A program made the translations under genes and the position numbers. DNA of 64,000 nt from Diplosphaera chodatii. Lineage: Eukaryota; Chlorophyta; Trebouxiophyceae; Prasiolales; Stichococcaceae. The notes beneath the pieces were generated by a model. The model worked only from the letters and a program-made list of their open reading frames with translations. It was not told where the DNA came from and made no database searches. Shown here in pieces: positions 1 to 12,514 of this stretch; position 1 is the stretch's first letter; the number at the start of each line of letters is the position of its first letter. The stretch covers positions 186,001 through 250,000 of the forward strand of contig JAALGY010000018.1 of assembly GCA_032358165.1 (NCBI GenBank), in the 5' to 3' direction.

Positions 1-238
1 CAGGGCCAGTGCCTCGTGGTGGTGCGTCCCCTGGGCCCCTCACATATATATCAGTCCGCCCAATGCTGGTGCGCCTCACCCCCAACCAACACGGCTGCCA
101 CTATCTGCTGCATCAGCGATCCACGGAGAGCACACTCGCGAGCCCGGGTCCACCACATCAAGCTCCTGCCAGGGCAGTCATACACGCTCATCAGGAGCCG
201 CCAAGTGCAGATGTCATTTACACGTAGCGCTGCTGCAG

Positions 239-2225
239 GCACAGCAAATGGCGGGGTCGGGCGGCTGCCGGCAGCTGCCGCCGCCCGCACTGCCGCCGCC
301 GGCGCCGCTGCCCCGCTGGACCTGCGGCCTCGCAACCGGCGGCAGCTTCAGTTGCGCCAGCAGTGAGAGCCCTTCGTGAGGCCACTGGACTGGAGGCCTG
401 GTCCACATGTGTCGTGCCCTCTGGCTCTGTGTTTCACCGTACTGACACCGCTGTCCAGCTGTTGCTGACACCTTGCGCCCGCTCTGCCATGCACCTTGTA
501 TCTATGTCAAATGCCATTGCCAGTCATGCTGTGAACATGCAGTCCTGGCGTCGGCGGCCGCGCGGCTGGCGGCGGTGGTGCCGCTGCCGCCCACCCTGCA
601 GCAGGCTGTCACCCCAGCGCCCACCGCGCAGGTCGTGCTGCCCAGCGTGCCGCTCAATGCCACGGTCGCACCGACGCAGACCCCACTGGGTGAGGATCAG
701 AGCATTGCTCGTCAATCGCTATCGCATGAGCCTAAGCTGTCTCCACAGCTGTGATTGATGTTTTCACGGTACGACATCAAGACACTGCTTATGTGGCCTG
801 CTGCAAATGCAGCTGCTGCGGCCACAGCGGCTGCAGCTCCGCCACGGCCGCCACCCAGGCCGCCGCCTGCCGGTAGAGCTGCAGCAGCCGAGGGGGCGTC
901 CGCACGAACACCACGTGTCCCACCTGCCTCCAGAGCCGGCGGCGCTCTCGGTGCCGCTGCAGCTGCGGCGCCGAATGCAACCCCGACTCCTGCTGGGAAG
1001 CAGGCAGCACCTCCTGCCAAGACGCCAACCCCTGGCCGCCACCGTCGCAATCTTTTGGCAGGAGCACCAGGTGCACCTGGAGCCCCCAATGCACGGCGCA
1101 CCCTGCAGCAAGGGGTTGGCAAGATGGCTGGCGCCACTGAACCAGCGCCCCCACCAGTCGCAGCAGCTGCTGCTGCCCCCCCTGCAGCGGCGCTGACGCC
1201 CGTGCCGACCGCCAACATCACCGCCATTGCCGCTCGAGCGCCGCCGCAGCTGGTGTCCCTCGTGCCGACGCTTCCCCCGCTGCCAAGCCTCGCCGCCGGG
1301 CTGCCGCCAGCGCCCACCACCCCCACATCGGCACCGCTTCTGATCCCAGCCCTGACGGTCCCACCAGAGGTGCCGCTGCCGGCGGCCCTCGAGCCAATCC
1401 CCAGCGGTGCCACCCTGCAGCAGATGGGCGAAAACGTCCTGAACGAGTGCGCAACTGCTGACTGAGACATGCTATGCTTAAAGCATATGGTCATGAAGGC
1501 ATTTCAGATCATAGGTCGAACCCTTCTGCTGAGACATGTACATGGGTGAGAACTGCAGCCAGTCACAAGTCCGCAGCAGAGCGTGCGGGGGCAACACTGT
1601 GACGGGTCTCGGCCACCTGTTTGACAAAGTGCAAGTGTTCCTGATCGCAGGACGGCTGACATTGCTGCTGCTGCCTCTGACCTGACGGCCGCTGGCCTGC
1701 GGCTCGGGGGAACGGGCGCCACCACAATCACTGTTGGCACGGACTCTGGCATCACGGCCTTCATCAGCGCGCCCAACGGCAACACAGCAGTGTCAACCAT
1801 ACCGGCCGCGCTAGGTGGGGTGCTCTCATGTCCTTTCCGGCCGGCCTGCGCTCAGTGCGTCAGCATCTGGCGCATGTGTAACCACTTCTTCCCAAGAAGG
1901 CTTGCACATAGGCAACATAAGCCGTGGTGAATGCGCAGCGCAGCAGAAACACGGCAGCCTTTCACGTTGCAGAACGCGGGCATCCGCGGCGGCCTGTGAA
2001 GGGCAGCCGACAGCCGCCATCGTAAACACCTTTAGGATATGTCGACGAACAGCAATGCTGGGTGCAGGCAAAGCAGCCCGGCAGCCGCTGCTGGTACGCA
2101 CGGAGCAGGGGGTGGTGGCGACGCTGGAGGGCGTGCTAAGTGCGGGGCAGTGCGCTGAGACAGATGCGGCTGTGCTGGCGGCGCTGCCGCCGAGCATGAA
2201 CGTGCGCAGCAGTGCAGCGGGATGA
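239..2225 (+). CDS. Ala/Pro-rich secreted-type protein, 5' end beyond window
   Basis: No family recognised. Exons by splice phase: 239-362, 543-689, 813-1446, 1651-1814 and 2068-2225 (stop). The phases chain 1-1-2-1, which selects one frame in each exon. The 813-1446 exon is almost wholly Ala/Pro/Thr and contains two RR-[NT]-L boxes (RRNLLAG, RRTLQQ). I associate such boxes with processing of algal extracellular proteins, but that is inference. The 1651-1814 exon is the only folded-looking part: Thr/Ile/Gly-rich with ITVGTDSGITAFISAPNG, beta-strand-like. The last exon ends MNVRSSAAG-stop. No signal peptide is visible because the start lies upstream, and an extra exon between 362 and 543 is possible. 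A cell-wall or matrix protein is the likeliest role. The neighbour on the other strand is also a secreted Pro-rich protein. Confidence 0.5.
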
Positions 2226-2473
2226 GCGGGGTTTTATCCTCATCGACTGAAACGAAAGGACGCGCCAATCAGTGGGTTGTACAGGGCACGGGTGGGGCGG
2301 CTTGAGACTGTCGAGGGGTGCCAGGAAAGCCTTGCACCACAGCGCACAGAGCCAGCACAGAGCTGGATTGGGTTCAGGGTTCGTTGTGCAAGGCAATGAC
2401 CAAGGTTCCTGCTGCGCAGATGCAAGAGCGGCTGTGTGATGTGTGCATGCACCTCAAGACATCCGCATGCATG

Positions 2474-2503
2474 CTGTAGTATCCTTGGCTGTAGTATCCT
2501 TGG
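2474..2503. repeat. 15-bp tandem repeat, two copies
   Basis: The 15-base unit ctgtagtatccttgg occurs twice back to back with no mismatch. It lies between the convergent 3' ends of the two left-most genes. No function is apparent. Confidence 0.85.
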
Positions 2504-2826
2504 CATATCCATCATCAGTGAGCCCGAACACCGACAATGTTGCAAAAGACAATCACCAGGATATAAGCACGCATATCATCAGCGCGCAGCAGGACCTGCC
2601 AAGGTCAGGAAGGACAAATCACCATACATTGTTGGTCTGTCACCAACGGACTTCGAGCAACCAGTTTCTTTGTAGATCTTCTTGATAGTAGTCTACTTCT
2701 CTACTACTTACCAGCCACTGTGTCTACCGTGTTGTTCGCACTTCGAATCTGAAGAGATGGCACCACATCAGATGCTACCCTTTACCGCCCTCTGGGTCCG
2801 TCCAATAGCTGCGACATGTCATCAGC

Positions 2827-5800
2827 CTACACTACGGCGGCTGTGAAGTCGGCGCTGCCGTCATTCAGCAGCCTCCATGTGTTTCCACTGGTCCCCTGAC
2901 AACCCACAAGGATGTCAACATCGCCATCCGAGTCCAGGTCCCAGGCAGCAAGTGCGAACGGAGTGGAGCAGCCAGCCGGGATGGTTTTGTAGAACTCGGG
3001 AGGCCCGTCTGGGTTGCCCGCATACAGCGTCAGCGTGCCGTCCAAAAAATTGGTCACAGCATAGCCAGCAACCCCCAGATGCCCGGGAATGCCGAAGTCC
3101 CCCACGGCAAAGCGCTGCGGGTAGTTGCCAGTCGGCAGGTCGACTAGGGCGGAGATGGCCCCCGTCGTGGAGTTGAAGCTGAACACGGTGACCTTGTTGC
3201 TGTCTGTCAGACTGACCAGCAGGTACTTGTTGTCGGGCGACAGCGCCAGCCCCGTGGGGCGGTTGCCGATGGTTGTTTCCGCGGCGGCACCCAAGGCCCC
3301 GCTGCTCTGGTTAATTTGGCGAACGTAGATCTTGTTGGCGATGAGCCCCGTGGCCAGCAGCCAGCGCCCGGTGGCGTCGACCAGCAAGAAGTCGTGGTCG
3401 ATGCCGTTGCCATCCCGGTTCATTTCCGTGGGGCTGCCATCGGCGGCCACATTGAAGGCGCCGATGCTGCCGACGGCGCCCACGTACACCTGGGTGGTGC
3501 TGTCGGGCGTGGCGGCCACGGGCCCCTGGAACAGCAGGCCCGGGCTGACCACGCCCTGCGCAAACGCCCCCGTCGCGTTTCCAATGAACACCACCGTCTC
3601 CACATTGCGCGAGCCCGAGGTGACAAGCATGTCCTGCGCATGCGCAGCGTCAAGGCCTTGACGTGAATGCAGGACCGTCGAAGCGTTGTGTCAGCTCAGC
3701 AGCATGGGTCTCACTGTCGCACATCACAAGGCACTGTGTATAGCCATGAATCAGCCTTGCAATTGCGCTGTGCATCTGGACTGGTCATGCAGTCTGCGGC
3801 GCAAGCTTCCCAAGGTCAAGATTCACGCAGGTGCACCTCGACTCCATCGTTGTTGACGTCCAGCAGCGCGGAGCTGGTGCCTCCGCCCGGCATGCTGAAG
3901 TAGCTGCCGGCCCTGAAGCTCCCGTCCCCAATCCCCAGGCAGACGCCAAAGTTCGCAGAGCCCTGCACAGGTGGGTGCTGGCAGCGCTCCTGCTGGCTGC
4001 CTCAACGGGGTGTGCGGGTCCACTTGTGTGTCATTCCAGTAACCTAGATTTGGCAGCGCCAGCAACAGCAGCAAGCAACAGCTGTTGGTGTGGGAAGGCA
4101 GACTGTCGTGTAGTGGCAGCGCCAGCACGAGGTACTCACGAAAGTGATGCCAATGTCTGGCTTGCCGTCATCATTGGCCTGCAACCAGGACAACAGTCCC
4201 TTTGCATTCTCCTTTGCAGAGCAGTTCATACAATGAAGCAACGCAGGACAGGCACATCAGCACGCCGCATGACGGACTCACGTCAAACACAAGGAACGTT
4301 CTCACGGTGTCGCCAAACCGGCAGGGATCCACCGCTGCGGTCAAGCAACAGATACAGTGTCAGGCTGGTTGACATTTCAGTATAGCAGCACACTACCTAT
4401 GTAACGCTGCTCTGATGTCTTGCAGGCATGCTCACGGTTGCAGGTAGCATAGGGGTGAAATGAGCGCTTGCAAGGGCGTACGGGGGCTTGGCGGAGGGGC
4501 TGGCGGCGGCTGGGGTGGCGGGGCAGGTGGAGGGGCTGGCGGCGGCAGGGGTGGCTTTGCAGGTGGAGGGGCTGGCGGCGCCAGGAGAGCAGGGCCAGGC
4601 TGCGGGCTTGGTGGTGGGCTTGGCGGTGGTGGCGGTGGCGGCGGCGGCTGGCCTGCAGAGCAAGCATGCTCCCCTGTCAGTACCTCTTATTACAACTGCA
4701 AATCTGTCTGCAGGGGCAGTATATGGCATCCCCTGTATGGATGGGGCACAGCAAGTGCTGCATGAACGAAGATGCGCATGCGAGGCTCAGCTGCCACCTC
4801 ACTCACAGTCGGTGCTCGCACAGTGGATTGCAACAGCGGCAGCTAGCACGGCAGCTAGCACAACATGGGAAGGGGGGCCTCACGGCATGAGGTCCTGGCC
4901 GCATTGACGGTCCCCCCAGCTGGGCACACGCTGCAGGGCAGCAGCCACAGCATTTGGCCCAGCAAATGCAGCAGCGCCAACGGCAACGGGCGCTATCGTT
5001 GGTCATAGCGCCATGACACCGACCGACGCCCTAGCTGTTGAAGCGTACGTACTACACCGCACATGTACACACCTGCAGGTCTTGGACCCCGCTTTGGGGG
5101 AGTAGCGCTGGCCGCCCCGCTGCACGCCGATGCAGGCGCCACACAGGAAGTTCCCAGGGCCCGCCTTGGCGGTGCCTGCGTCACAGCGTCCACAGAACTG
5201 CCAACACGAGCGTCGTTCGGCACATCCTATGACACAGATCTGAATACCCTATCCGAGGATGCACAGCCTGCAGCCATGTGACTGGCCCGCGGTTGCAGAG
5301 GCCTCACACCAGCTCACCTGCCGGACACAGCATGCGCCTTCCATCGCGTCCTGGCTGCGTGCCGGGCGGGTAGGTGAGGCAGACCGTGTGTGCAGGGTTT
5401 ACCCTGCTGCCCTGGGGGCACGTCAGGCATGAGCGGGCGCGGCGACTGGGCTGGTAGGTGCGCCCGCTGCACTTTGGCGCACTTGGTGTTGCCAAAAGCG
5501 GCTTTGGCACTGCCAGCGGGGCAGGGCTGGGCCCTGCCGGACCTGTCCAGCTGGTAGCCTGGTCCGGCCACTGCGACACACTGCACTGCCTTCAAAACCA
5601 GGGCTCATGACAGTATCACGCTGTGCCGCACCCCTCATATGTGCATGTGCCCGTGCATGCAGTGCATCCTGCGCTGCCTCACAGCGGCGGTGCAAGCTGG
5701 CTCGTGATCAGCACAGGTAAACAACTAGCCGGCGCCATGCTGACACTGAAAGGGTAGGTGCGCACCGACTTGGCAGCGCTGGATGCCGTAGGCCTTGGCG

Positions 5801-6727
5801 TCGCGCACCGCCGTGCAGCAGGAGTCTCTGGCGCTGACCTTGCGCACGGTGGAGAACGTGCAGCGCAGGCACTGCGCCCCGTGCACCTGCATGACGTAGC
5901 ACGCATGGCGTGGAGATTGATTGAGGTGATGATGCATTTGCCTCTCATCACTGCGAGACGCTGCTTCATCTGGAGGCCTACATGCAGGTCGTTGCTGTAC
6001 GTACGGCGGGCAGCAGAGGCAGTAGGCAATCATTTGAAACATCAGTCAACAATATTACAGCTGTAATGTGGTCTGCGATAGACTGTCCAGTGTCCGATCC
6101 CCAGCCGCGCACCCTTATGCAGTTGGCCATGTACCGCTCGAGCTCGTTGCAGCGACCTTTCCCTGCCGCGGCCTGCGCCTTGCATCGCTTGATGACGGCC
6201 GCCTCCTGTGGGGTATGCAGGCAGCAGAGTGATTGCATGTATGCAGCAGAGTGAGGTGCATGCAAGCAAAGAAGTGGTGCAGTGTTGTGCGTGAGATGCA
6301 GGCAAGCGGCTGATGCAGCAGGGCGAGATGGAGATCATGAGGTGTCAACGACTGATTAAACCACGCAGGGAAGTCACTGATATGCCGCGCAAATTTCCAT
6401 GCGATGCGACAGTGCAGAAATGACAATTCATTTGCGGTTTGAACACGCCAAAACAACACCACAACGAAGCCAGATCCTTTTTGGTAAGCGCGACGCCTTG
6501 GGGGATGGCAGTAGCTTATGCGCATCAAAATCACTTGCCTTTTTTGAGGGCGTGCCGCCCGTGCTTGTCAGCTGCCGCCGCAGGTGCCACGCTGCGTCAG
6601 ATGACTTGACCATGTTGGCGTCCGCCGTATCGCCGCCAGCTGCCAGCAGAGCACCGCCCAGCGTGGGAGCGCAGCTGAGCAGCGCCAGGCACGCCAGGGC
6701 CGCTGCCAAGCCGCCGGTGCAATGCAT
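2827..6727 (-). CDS. Secreted Cys-rich, Pro-rich, FG-GAP/lactonase-like propeller protein (one frameshift)
   Basis: Eleven exons: 6727-6539, 6205-6113, 5886-5770, 5589-5310, 5197-5073, 4930-4884, 4652-4482, 4334-4282, 4178-4140, 3962-3837, 3633-2827. All phases chain except for one extra base in 5589-5310; without it the product is about 681 residues. Order: signal peptide (LAAALACLALLSCAPTLGGA); RRQL box; Cys-rich repeats like the ephrin-receptor-like/GCC2-GCC3 family (PCPAGSAKAAFGNTKC, CGRCDAGTAKAGPGNFLC, VCPAGGTVNAARTSC); a PPPPPPPPPSPPPSP hinge; and a C-terminal propeller. The propeller carries FG-GAP/VCBS calcium loops (DANDDGKPDI, DVNNDGVEDM, DLDSDGDVDI) around a lactonase-like stretch (NRPTGLALSPDNKYLLVS). 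An extracellular matrix or surface role follows from this design. Exon 1 ends at a GC donor. The substrate or partner is unknown. Confidence 0.75.
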
Positions 6728-7830
6728 TTGGCCAGATCAAGACGCGCCTGCCAACACATTGGATTACTTTTGAGCAGTACTGTTTTGTCGCGAGCTCGGG
6801 ACGGCGCGAAGTGGCGGCCCCAGCAAGCAACCAGCTCTCAGATCTGTTCCAACACGTCCTATCAGCATATCAGTCTGGTCACGGGTGAGCACCTAGTGGT
6901 GCTGCACCCCCAGTAGCTAGCAGAGGGGCCAAGGGGCCACTCACCGAAGGAGTGTTCCGCCTGCGCGGCGGGCAGGTCTTCGCTCGACTGCGGCCGCGGT
7001 CCGGTTTCCTTGATCAGACGCTGTCTCCTACGCTATCGTTGCCACACGATGATGGAATCACCGCTCGAGCCCGCGAAAATTGCGGCATCTTGTGCTTTCA
7101 CTTGCCAAAATGCACCTCAAGAAGAGCATAAACGCAGCACATGCAGTGACCGCATGCAAAACAACACGCAAACAAGATCGAAGGGCATGATTCGTGAACA
7201 CTTGTGCGCGGCATCTGGGCCCGCACCTTGATTCGTCAGCACTTGTTTCCACAGGCCGAGTGATCCGCCCTGCTTATGCCAACTCCCGCGGCGGCTTAGC
7301 TTGTTGCACGGTAGAATCACCAGCAAAAGGTGAAGGGCTTCGCTTCATGTGTAGGCGCCACGCACCGCCGTATCCGCTCTCTGCGCTGGCCCCGATAGCG
7401 GCAAGTGCCCAGTGTCCTGGACGCTGTACCATGCCCATGAGAATCTCCTGCGTTCCCATCGTTTTGGAAGGCTCTGCTGCAAAGCATGGGTATTCTCGTC
7501 ACCTTGACATCTGACATGTCTCGCCTTGGCACACGCCATGAGTTCGCCAATACAATGTGTACATCATGGTTCTGCTGATCGGTTCAACAACCAACAAATG
7601 AACCGAAAAAGAAAATGATAAAGCGGACGACCAATAATCCAGACACCGCAAACCAAAGGCTCCCAAAGCTGGGTAGCCATCAACTGCAACTGCAAGTGCA
7701 TGGGATTCTTTGTGTCAAGCCAGCAGTACTTCTGGAGCGAGCACCCTTGTCAGCTGCATACACCGATCTGGCTGTGCTGTATGTCGATAAGCACGCACAG
7801 TGTGCGCCACGCACTGCAGTACGCCATCCG
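6728..7830. other. Intergenic, about 1.1 kb
   Basis: Lies between the 5' end of the FG-GAP gene and the 3' end of the GT31 gene, both on the minus strand. It should hold the promoter of the former and the 3' untranslated region of the latter. I see no convincing exon, RNA gene or repeat. Confidence 0.5.
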
Positions 7831-10800
7831 TCACTGCGCATCCTGCTTGCCCGCCCCGATTCTGATATCCAGGTTCATCACCTGCAATGACGCCAGCAGG
7901 CGTCAGTCAGACTTTGCTGTCTCACTGCATGCAGGAACTGCCGCCCAAAGGGACCCGACGGCGTGGGGCATACTTGCCGCGCTACACAGCGCACGTGGTC
8001 CTTTGACGCCATGCCACTTGGATGCGACACTGGCATGCAGGTGCAGCTGCGCACCTCTGGGTGGGCTTTGCTGATGGTGTTGATGTAGTCGCGGTACACC
8101 TTGGTCGTCAGGCCGAACGCCTCGATCGCCCTGTCGAGCACGTAAAAGCGCCCCGCCATGCCGTGCATGGACACCATCGTCACAAACAGCTCGTCATCCT
8201 GCGGTGCACCCAAAAGACTGGTGATAACATTCATTGGTGATCACCAAGCCCAGCCAAGATGGATGACCGGCCTGACCATGGTGGCAAGCCGGGGAGATGG
8301 GGCAACGAGTCCGGCTCTGTGGGGACACATCAAGGCCACTCCTGCCGCCTCAGCAAGGCAGCAGGTTCGGCGGGTCTGTGAACTCTGCAGCTCTCCGTCT
8401 GATTGTGTGACATCGAGCGTGCCAGAGCGCTGTGACCGCTAGGACCTGCCGCCTGCCACAGCTGGATCGTCCGCATAGCAACGCAGCTTTTAGCTTTCGC
8501 CAGGCTGTGCGCGTCCTCAGTGCGTCGGCGAACCTATTAGGCGATAGGGAGCTTCATGGCATGAGCACACGGTGCATGGTGGCCACCCGAAGCGCACCGC
8601 GTCTGGCACGACGCAGTCGGTGGCGTTGCCGCCCGGGCGGCAGAAGCCCGTCGCCTCGTTGAAGTCTGTGATCTTTCGCTCCAGGGCCGGCACCAGCTCC
8701 AGCGGGGTCTCCCCCTGCGGCATGCGGCAGGTTGGGAAAACATGCGCAAGATGGAGAGTCCTGAGGTTGCGACCCTTGCTGATGAGCCACGCATGTGCGA
8801 GCCGCTGCTGCAGCATAGCACAAGTCAGACATAGTCAAGAGCAACGCACTGTCGTCTGCATCCGCCACTGCAGACTGGAGTGCACAGGTGGCAAAGACAG
8901 GATGTGTCAAACACGCACCTTGTACGTCCACCGGTCGAACGTGAAATGGTCCAGCGGATTCTTTCTCAGGTAGCTGTAGCCAGGGTCCGTCATCCCGAAG
9001 CCTGCCCGCCATATGCACTTGGTGACGTAGCTATCACTGCCTGCAAGGGAAATAACACGGTTGCCTGATGGACCGGACACACCATGTTGTGGTTCCAGGA
9101 TGTTGACGACTTCCTGTGAGGAGCTGTCTGGATGCCAGCTGTGATGTCAAGGGCCCTCATGATAGCCCGTGTCATCTGAAGACCATTAAGAGCTACTGTC
9201 GGTTTGCCTTTCTACCATGCCGTGCTGTCTTGTTGCGTGCACATCTGCCCACCTTGCCGCCAGTGCATGCTGTCGATGCACTCCTGCCACTCCGTCCAGT
9301 TCAGCTGCCGCAGCAGCCCGATGCTGAGGATTGTGCCGCCGCCGCCGTGGAACGTGAAGTGGTGCGGCACCGGCATCAACAGCTCCTCCGCAGTGCAGTT
9401 TGCCGGGAATTCCTGCAGGAAAACCGACATTGCCGTGAGTGGGAGGCAGCTGCAGGAGAAAGGATTCTCATCTGACACCTTGGCTACCTGGATTGCATTT
9501 GACTGCCGAGCTGCCCTTGCAAATGACATGTGTTCGCACTTGTCTGCGTGACACAAGGCAAGACCGCAAGATGTGCCCAATGTGTACAACAACCTTTGGC
9601 TGGCAGCAAGTAGAGCCGCTGCTATTTTAGATGCAGTCGATAAGGACAGTGACCCACCCCTGGCAGGTGCATGTTCCAGTGATCGCACAGCGCTACGCGA
9701 TCGCAGGGACAGCCCTCCAGTGGCGGCACCGGCGCATCTGACACATCCAGGCCTGCAGCACAGTGTGTGAAAGCCTCGTATGCAGTCAGGTGTGGCACTT
9801 CGGACTGCCGGGCAGGAGCTTGCCTCAGACATCACCAGACGCTGTCATCAACCTGGACACTGCTGGGAACACCAGCATTGAGGTCTGAAAGCTGGCTGGG
9901 GCTGGCGGGAAGCCCGGCATACGACACCTTGCTGACGGAAAGCACGAGAATGTTCGACAAAACGGACGATGAACTGCTCAAACGGCAGGCAGCACTGCGG
10001 CAGCTGCAGGATGCACCAACTTGGCACCATGGCTACTGCACAGGGGCGCGCAGCCTGAAGTGCCCGAAGCTGCAAGGGGCTGAGGGGGGTTGCACCTTGG
10101 GGGTTGTTGAAGTTGCAGGGCACGCAGCGCGGCGTCTCGCCATACCGCCTGTCGTCACCAAAGCCGAAGCCCCAGGCCCTGTCTGCGGTTGCAGGCAGCA
10201 ACGTACTGAGCGCTCCGCCATGCGCTTGTTATTTTGGATCCCAGAATATGCTGCTATGTTGTTGCGAAAAGCAGTTGTGACGCCATGCACAGCTCCACCG
10301 CAGCCTCAAGCTGGCGTACAGCAGAAGCGCTGCAAGCACCTGTGGCAGCCCCTGGCATGCAGGGACCACTTTCTGCCATGACATTATGGCATTCCAAGCA
10401 GATCCCAAGGACCGAAGCAAATATAGCAGATGAAGCATCAGACACTGGTGATGCGTGGTGTTACGAAAGTCCGTCAGGACACAGCAGCGGGTTTGTCAGT
10501 GGTGGGCATGCGAGCAGCGGTCTCAGCTCACCATGCGGCACAGAGGCACAAACTAACGGACAGTACAACATGCGAAGTTGACCCCTTTGCTCATACCTGA
10601 GAGGAAGTAGGGCAGATCGGGGTCCAGGCCCTTGACCGCCCGTGCTACGCCCTCCGGGAAGAACAGCGTGTCTGCAGCACGAGTGGCAACGTCATCGCCA
10701 GCGAGGACCCGCGGCAGCACAGCTGCATCTGCTTGTGGCGTGCCCTCTCCGGATCGCCAGCTGACAGAGTCACAAAGGCGCTTCATGCAGTCGGCGCACC

Positions 10801-12514
10801 GTCATCGCCATACAGCATCCACTTGTAGCTGTCACCCAGCTCCCTGCAAGGCGGCAATGCGCAGCATGGACTCAAGACACAGGTCGAGAGGTGCAGCAGG
10901 GGCGGACGGGCATCATGGCTTGCATGCTGCAGGTCTGAAACGCCCAGTGCTATCAGGCACCTGTGCGCGATGAGCGGCGTCATGGCGCCCCGGTGGTCCC
11001 CTGCACACAGCAGCCAATCCAACAGCAGTCAAGTCTACAGAAGCCACGACACCGCTTCAGATGAGTTCATACATGTTTCACCAGCAGCCAGCATGCCACC
11101 AGACACAGGGGTTCAGGCTGGGGCTGTGAGGCAGAGTGCACTGGCTTGCGGCAGTGCATCGACTGGACATGTTCACACCAGCAAAGTAGGCGATGTTGTT
11201 GATGTCGATAGTCCCATTCTTCAGGTCGATGTCTGGCCATGACCGCCAGACCTGTGCATGAACAGTGACACATGGCCACCTTGCAAGTGCAGTGTGGGCC
11301 ACCGTCCGTGCAGTTCCTTGCTGCTGAGCTGTTTCATGACCTTATAGCCATTCCCACGCGCAAGCGTCCAGCCGCTGCTACTGCCTATTGCATGCACCGC
11401 CCGAGTGCAGGTCCAGCCACCGAATGCCGCTGCGCCCGACGGATGTGAATGATATACAGCCGTGCTCCAGAGAGCCATGCAGGAATCTAAAGCGTACCTC
11501 GTCCCACTCGTACTGGTCGCCCACTGTGACGCCCGCCTCCTCCGCGGTTACATTGGAAACAACGACGGTCCGGATTCCAAACTCCTGCACCACACCCGCC
11601 AAGCACCGTCGGTGCATGGGGCTTGCCACACATGGCCAGCTGCTCTGCAACACTTGCCGGAGAGGCATGTGCGATCGTCGCAAGGACACAAGCACACTGA
11701 GCACAGTCGACGGTCATGATATGCTCAGCAGGTGATAGACGTTGCCATTCTGGGTGCTCAGGCGCACGGTCATCTCGCACTTCATTGCCAGCTACGCACC
11801 TTCCGCCACTCGCGGCCTGCCTCCACGAGCCTGTGGCGCGAGGGTTCAGTGTAGTACGCTGCTACGAAGTCGCCATCGCGGCTGAACTCCGACCCCGGCA
11901 CCAGCGGACGATGCGCCTGCATTCAGTGCAGCGCTGCCGGCTTCAACACAGACTCCATGCATGCCTGGACAGCAGGTGAGCACATGCAGCAGCTGGCGCA
12001 GATAATCGGTGCTGTGCTGTAACCGCAGATTGTTCTGAGGCGTGCACTCCACTTGTGGCTGGAGTAAGGGAAAGCATGCCTTGCTAAGTGCCCAGCTCCA
12101 GAGCTTGGCTGCGCTATTGCCTTGCAGCGTCGCCACTGAACGGCTGCCATCCTCTACCTGCTCCTGCACACGCCAAGCCTCGAGTGTAAGTGGCAGTCCT
12201 CCTTTCCTAGCCGTTTTCCTCAGTGTGTGATGCCCTGCTGCAACCTTGGAGCGGCACTGGCACGCACCTGTGCCGGAGCGTCGCTGTTCCAGATGATGAT
12301 CCCGCTGATCAGGATGCCCGCGGCGAAGCCGACAAGCAAGAAGGTCCTGCACATGACATCAGCTGTGAAACAGGTTGCATGAGCACATGCACGATGTGCA
12401 TGTGGAATGATACATGACGCCAGGGCAAAGTCGTGCATGTGCAGCGTGTGGCAAGGCTCACTTCGTCGGCAGCGTCTGCGATCCGTTTCTGCTGGCGCGG
12501 GGAGAGGAGACCAT
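7831..12514 (-). CDS. Fringe-like GT31 glycosyltransferase, type II membrane protein
   Basis: Likely a Golgi enzyme that adds a sugar in a beta-1,3 linkage; donor and acceptor are not predictable. Fifteen exons: 12514-12462, 12346-12268, 11916-11800, 11584-11498, 11251-11179, 11000-10961, 10843-10800, 10671-10597, 10182-10096, 9752-9658, 9412-9253, 9040-8919, 8714-8571, 8198-8055, 7881-7831. They sum to 1371 nt, 456 residues plus stop. Only one start frame (MVSSPRASRNGSQTLPTK) joins in phase to the membrane segment TFLLVGFAAGILISGIIIW, giving a short cytoplasmic tail and signal anchor. The metal-binding motif YKWMLYGDDDT (Asp163-165) is split by an intron after its second Asp. PEGVARAVKGLDPDLPYFLSD, FHGGGGTILSIGLL and the late SDSYVTKCIWRAGFG match the fringe/DUF604 layout. 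The Cys pairs in the middle fit a lumenal domain. Confidence 0.8.

Noticed and set aside
4460..4765. Gly-rich plus-strand frame (GGGAGGGW...)
   Set aside because: It is the reverse complement of the poly-Pro hinge of the FG-GAP gene, whose phase chain is consistent on the minus strand.
4930..4992. Ala-rich reading PVAVGAAAFAGPNAV on the minus strand and a Cys-packed alternative
   Set aside because: Neither fits the incoming phase as well as the exon 4930-4884, which gives a typical VCPAGGT repeat and the right outgoing phase.
9212..9835. A 207-codon open frame on the minus strand
   Set aside because: It contains two true GT31 exons in different frames plus the intron between them; GC-rich introns here often lack stops.
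11684..11800. Possible extra GT31 exon reached through a 26-nt intron
   Set aside because: An intron that short is implausible, and joining 11800 directly to 11584 keeps phase and gives a natural sequence.
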